NCBI GenBank assembly: GCA_016283575.1
Contig: JAEEND010000007.1
Coordinates: forward strand, 1 to 64,000
Length of the DNA stretch: 64,000 nucleotides
Reading direction: 5' to 3'
From: Lachnospiraceae bacterium
GTDB taxonomy: Bacteria > Bacillota > Clostridia > Lachnospirales > Lachnospiraceae
Both the position numbers and the translations under genes were made by a program. This document shows positions 61,093-64,000 of this stretch, one piece after another. Under the pieces are notes generated by a model. That model was not told where the DNA came from, ran no database searches, and saw only the letters and a program-made list of their open reading frames with translations. Each line of letters begins with the position of its first letter. The stretch's first letter is position 1.

Positions 61093-62979
61093 ATGAATAA
61101 AAAGCAAAAGAAAAATTTAATAAGAATAATAATTGCAACACTCGCTGTCATAGCTCTTGAAATCTTCAAGCCCGCAGGGATTGTTGGACTCATTCTTTAT
61201 GTGGCGGTATATCTTGTAATCGGCTATGACGTACTTATAAAAGCCTTTAAAGGTATCAAGAACAAACAGCCCTTTGATGAAAATCTTCTTATGGCCATTG
61301 CAACTCTCGGAGCAATTGCTCTTGCTCTCTATGAAAGAAGCAATGACTACAGAGAAGCAATTGCCGTAATGCTCTTTTATCAGATTGGTGAGTGGTTTCA
61401 AAGCTACGCGGTTTCAAAGAGCCGCAAGAATATCACCGACTTAATGGATATCGCGCCCGAATATGCAAATCTCGTCAATGAAGACGGCGAAACCGAAGAA
61501 ACGGATCCCGAAGATGTTCCCGTAGGCAGCACTATTCTCTGCAAGCCCGGTGAAAAAGTGCCCATCGATGGCATTATCGTAAAGGGAAATACATCTGTTG
61601 ACACAAAGGCATTGACCGGTGAATCCGTACCTTCTTTTCTTGAAGAAGGCAATGAAATTTACAGCGGCTGCATTAACTTAACCGGCGCTATAGAGATTAA
61701 GACTACAAAAGAATATGCTGACTCAACGGTTGCTAAGGTCTTGGAACTTATAGAAGAAGCAAGTTCAAAGAAAGCCAAAACGGAAAAGTTTATTACAAGA
61801 TTTTCAAGAGTTTACACACCTACCGTAGTGTACCTTGCATTGGCTCTTATGCTTCTTCCTCCTACTGTAATTTACTTCATGACCGGTAACTTCCAAATCG
61901 GAACCTGGATTTACAGAGCCCTTACTTTCCTTGTAATAAGCTGCCCCTGCGCTCTTGTGATAAGTATTCCCCTATCATTTTTTGCAGGCATCGGCTGTGC
62001 CGGAAAGCATGGCGTATTAATAAAGGGCTCCAATTATCTTGAGCTTCTTGCCAAGATGAAAACCGTGGTATTTGATAAGACGGGAACCCTTACTAAGGGA
62101 AATTTTACCGTAACAAAGATTGTTCCCGTATACTCCGAAAAAGAAGAGTTGATTCACTTAGTTACTCACTTAGAAAAGTTTTCAGACCATCCCGTGGCTC
62201 TTTCGGTTATGGATGCTTTTGATAAAATCACCGATGAATGTGATGTGACCGAAATCGAAGAAATCCGCGGTGAGGGCATAAAAGCTTTAGTAAACGGCGA
62301 AACCGCTCTCTGCGGAAACAGAAAGCTTATGGACAGGTTTGGTATTTCTTTTACCGAAGCTACTGAAACAGGCACCATTCTTTATGTGGCAGTTCGAGAA
62401 CGCTACATGGGCTACATAGTTATCTCCGATGAGATTAAACCCGGGGTAAAAGAAACTCTCGCAAAGCTTAAGAGAACAGGCGTAAATAAGACTGTAATGC
62501 TTACGGGAGATGTTAAGAAAACCGCTGAAGCAGTGGCACATGAAGTGGGAGTTGATGAATTCCACGCAGAGCTCTTACCTCAGGATAAGGTTTCCATAGT
62601 AGAGGGGCTTCTTAAATCAAGAAACATTGATAAAGAAACAGTTGCTTTTGTGGGAGACGGTATCAATGATGCTCCCGTACTTACTTTATCTGATGTGGGA
62701 ATTGCCATGGGAGCCATCGGCTCAGATGCGGCGATAGAAGCTGCGGATGTGGTGCTCATGGATGATGATGTTAGGAAGATCGCCACAGCCCTGAAGATTT
62801 CAAGTAAGTGCCTCAGAATCGTAAAAGAAAACATAGTCTTTGCCATCGGCGTTAAGGTTATCTGCCTTATCCTCGGAGCCCTTGGACTTGCCAATATGTG
62901 GCTCGCCGTTTTTGCCGATGTGGGAGTAATGGTGATCGCAGTATTGAATGCAATAAGAACTATGTTCGTGAAAGAATGA
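61093..62979 (+). CDS. P1B-type heavy-metal ATPase (Zn/Cd/Pb class)
   Basis: A 628-residue metal-exporting P-type ATPase. There is no N-terminal metal-binding domain (the sequence begins MNKKQKKNLIRI). The actuator has TGES. The transport helix has SCPCALVIS, the CPC of Zn/Cd pumps, near residue 287. The phosphorylation motif is DKTGTLTKG near 325, with GDGINDAP in the P domain. The last helices contain a NMWLAVFADVGVMVIAVLN segment with the Asp typical of Zn/Cd pumps. ATG at 61093 is preferred over TTG at 61078. Expected to be induced by metal through the ArsR-type repressor. Confidence 0.94.
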   Translation: MNKKQKKNLIRIIIATLAVIALEIFKPAGIVGLILYVAVYLVIGYDVLIKAFKGIKNKQPFDENLLMAIATLGAIALALYERSNDYREAIAVMLFYQIGEWFQSYAVSKSRKNITDLMDIAPEYANLVNEDGETEETDPEDVPVGSTILCKPGEKVPIDGIIVKGNTSVDTKALTGESVPSFLEEGNEIYSGCINLTGAIEIKTTKEYADSTVAKVLELIEEASSKKAKTEKFITRFSRVYTPTVVYLALALMLLPPTVIYFMTGNFQIGTWIYRALTFLVISCPCALVISIPLSFFAGIGCAGKHGVLIKGSNYLELLAKMKTVVFDKTGTLTKGNFTVTKIVPVYSEKEELIHLVTHLEKFSDHPVALSVMDAFDKITDECDVTEIEEIRGEGIKALVNGETALCGNRKLMDRFGISFTEATETGTILYVAVRERYMGYIVISDEIKPGVKETLAKLKRTGVNKTVMLTGDVKKTAEAVAHEVGVDEFHAELLPQDKVSIVEGLLKSRNIDKETVAFVGDGINDAPVLTLSDVGIAMGAIGSDAAIEAADVVLMDDDVRKIATALKISSKCLRIVKENIVFAIGVKVICLILGALGLANMWLAVFADVGVMVIAVLNAIRTMFVKE

Positions 62980-62990
62980 ATCAGTTGAAA

Positions 62991-63023
62991 GAAAGCCCGA
63001 AGGAATACGCCTTCGGGCTTTTG
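62991..63023. terminator. Bidirectional terminator
   Basis: A perfect 12-bp stem (AAAGCCCGAAGG at 62992-63003 with CCTTCGGGCTTT at 63010-63021) closes a 6-base loop. It lies between the ATPase gene and the convergent hydrolase-like gene. Confidence 0.92.
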
Positions 63024-63024
63024 A

Positions 63025-64000
63025 TCATTTCTTTTGCTTAAGCATCATCTGAGTAAAGGTTTTAATAAAATTCTTGGCGCCTGCCGATGCCTGAGTGAAG
63101 GCGGCGATGCCGTTAAAGACGGATAAAGCATTTATTTTATTAAAGTCACTCATGGCTTTTATGCCTGCGGCATCAAATATCTTAAAGATCTCACTTATGG
63201 CATCTTCACGCTCTTCCGGGGATACGGAAGCAATCACGCTGTTCAGAGAATCCGAAAAAGAATGGCTGAATTCATCCGTTTCACCGGCACGTTCTATCCC
63301 GTCGGGACCCACATACCAGTTTATGATGTCATGCATCACAAAGGGAGCGCCGACACCCTGTACAATGGTCTTTTTATATATGGGTTCAAAGAGATTACCC
63401 ACAACGCAGGAAGTGGGAACGTATGCTTTTATCCGGTCCTTTACTTCGTTATATTTATCTTCATCAAAAAAGTCTTTGGGAATTCCCGGAGCATCAAATA
63501 AATAGATACTCTTTATGCGATTCTTCATCTTGCCGGGAATGTTCATGGATGAGTAAAGAGCAAGAAATCCGCCCTTTGAGTGTCCGGATACGATCACATG
63601 ATTAAAGGGATTTCTCATTGCCTTAAAGAGGTAATTGAGACTGTCGGTCTCGCCCTGAGTAGGATTTTTGTAAAAGAAAGTGAAATTCTCTCTCCATGAA
63701 AGGATGGAGTCATCCGTTCCGCGAAATGCAACAACTGTTGTGAAGGGCATTACATGGAAGGTTATCGCATAGAAAGTCTTTATTTCTTCTTCGTTTATAT
63801 CCTTCCGGGGGCGTTCTATATAGACATTACTGTAACGCTTTCCCGATGCTGCGAGCTTAAGGATGCTTTTTCTGTAATCGATACTGTCAAGGGCGGGATC
63901 CGCATTTTTACGTCCCAAATACAGATTTGCCGCATCTTTAAGGCGCATTCTTTCAGAGCCTATCCAGGAAAAATCGTGGTAAGCCAGAATATTAAATAAC
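63025..64000 (-). CDS. Mbeg1-like (DUF2974) alpha/beta-hydrolase, 5' truncated by window edge
   Basis: The frame stays open past the ATG at 63948 to the window edge (reading L-F-N-I-L-A-Y-H-D-F-S-W-I-G), and that stretch looks like the real N-terminal region of the family. The gene therefore begins outside the window. Visible marks are VVAFRGTDDSILSWRENF, the nucleophile elbow SGHSKGGFLALYS, YLFDAPGIP, and a late VMHDIINW that may hold the His. Mbeg1-like proteins are lipase-fold hydrolases of unknown substrate in Firmicutes. Confidence 0.85.
   Translation of the reverse strand, partial: LFNILAYHDFSWIGSERMRLKDAANLYLGRKNADPALDSIDYRKSILKLAASGKRYSNVYIERPRKDINEEEIKTFYAITFHVMPFTTVVAFRGTDDSILSWRENFTFFYKNPTQGETDSLNYLFKAMRNPFNHVIVSGHSKGGFLALYSSMNIPGKMKNRIKSIYLFDAPGIPKDFFDEDKYNEVKDRIKAYVPTSCVVGNLFEPIYKKTIVQGVGAPFVMHDIINWYVGPDGIERAGETDEFSHSFSDSLNSVIASVSPEEREDAISEIFKIFDAAGIKAMSDFNKINALSVFNGIAAFTQASAGAKNFIKTFTQMMLKQKK

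Noticed and set aside
1-64000. CRISPR arrays, prophage, integrase, transposase, tRNA or rRNA genes
   Set aside because: No spaced direct-repeat arrays, no phage or recombinase motifs, and no recognisable tRNA/rRNA sequence were found on reading both strands by eye; a tRNA search program was not available.

Overview
The window reads as chromosomal DNA of an anaerobic, fairly low-G+C Firmicute of the Lachnospiraceae type, possibly close to Butyrivibrio. The evidence is indirect: a SUF system in the order rrf2-sufC-B-D-S-U, a methionine synthase whose reactivation domain is a separate gene, a BioY/BirA pair, a CIRCE element before hsp20, LytS/YesN-type sugar sensing beside a ChvE/MmsAB-type sugar ABC transporter, and DUF6020 and YhfC membrane proteins. 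No rRNA, tRNA, CRISPR array, prophage or complete insertion sequence was seen. The content is mostly housekeeping and regulatory. The genes at both window edges run off the sequence.

Layout. 1-4832: the end of a GNAT-like acyltransferase gene converges on a metF / MetH-reactivation / metH operon (minus strand). 4987-7182: a DUF1538 membrane protein followed by a tandem PII-like protein; both look internally duplicated. 7179-10667: nadE and a membrane glycosyltransferase-like gene (minus). 10701-11905: a 134-bp inverted-repeat element, two small genes (DUF3006-like, NUDIX) and a stretch of consecutive hairpins ending in a terminator. 11989-17462: rrf2-sufCBDSU for Fe-S cluster assembly. 17579-25146: citrate synthase, two membrane proteins, mnmA, plsY and a chemotaxis receptor.

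25320-36165 is the most integrated locus. A sensory operon encodes a C39-like lipoprotein, a membrane-anchored sugar-binding protein, a LytS/YesM-type kinase, a YesN-type AraC regulator and a XylF-like lipoprotein. It is followed by chvE-mmsA-mmsB, a high-affinity monosaccharide importer. The first operon presumably senses the sugar that the second imports. 36202-38565: a helix-turn-helix/nucleotidyltransferase fusion under a 34-bp dyad, a membrane-anchored MerR regulator with YbjQ, and CIRCE-hsp20. 38663-43155: a hybrid kinase, DegV, and birA-bioY behind a BirA-like operator.

43221-48848: a YhfC protease, a YtrA-like GntR/ABC operon, and a divergent radical SAM/SPASM gene with two small orphans. 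48899-56221: a chemotaxis receptor, a HAD phosphatase, a GNAT-like membrane protein, a potassium channel with a small membrane protein, an epimerase, a CDF metal transporter and uppP. 56229-64000: thrS, a phosphoribosyltransferase-like gene, alr, an ArsR / HMA / P1B-ATPase metal-efflux locus, and a truncated Mbeg1-like hydrolase.

The regulatory DNA is unusually readable. I can place a CIRCE element, a BirA-type operator on a -35 box, a MerR-type 19-bp-spacer promoter, paired ArsR-box candidates, a 34-bp autoregulatory-looking dyad and many intrinsic terminators. No clearly new multi-gene defence or mobile system was found. The best leads are the duplicated DUF1538/PII pair, the HTH-nucleotidyltransferase fusion with its operator, the C39-containing sugar-sensing operon, the 134-bp palindromic element, and a palindrome at 52175-52200 that ends two convergent genes and gives both proteins the same last four residues.
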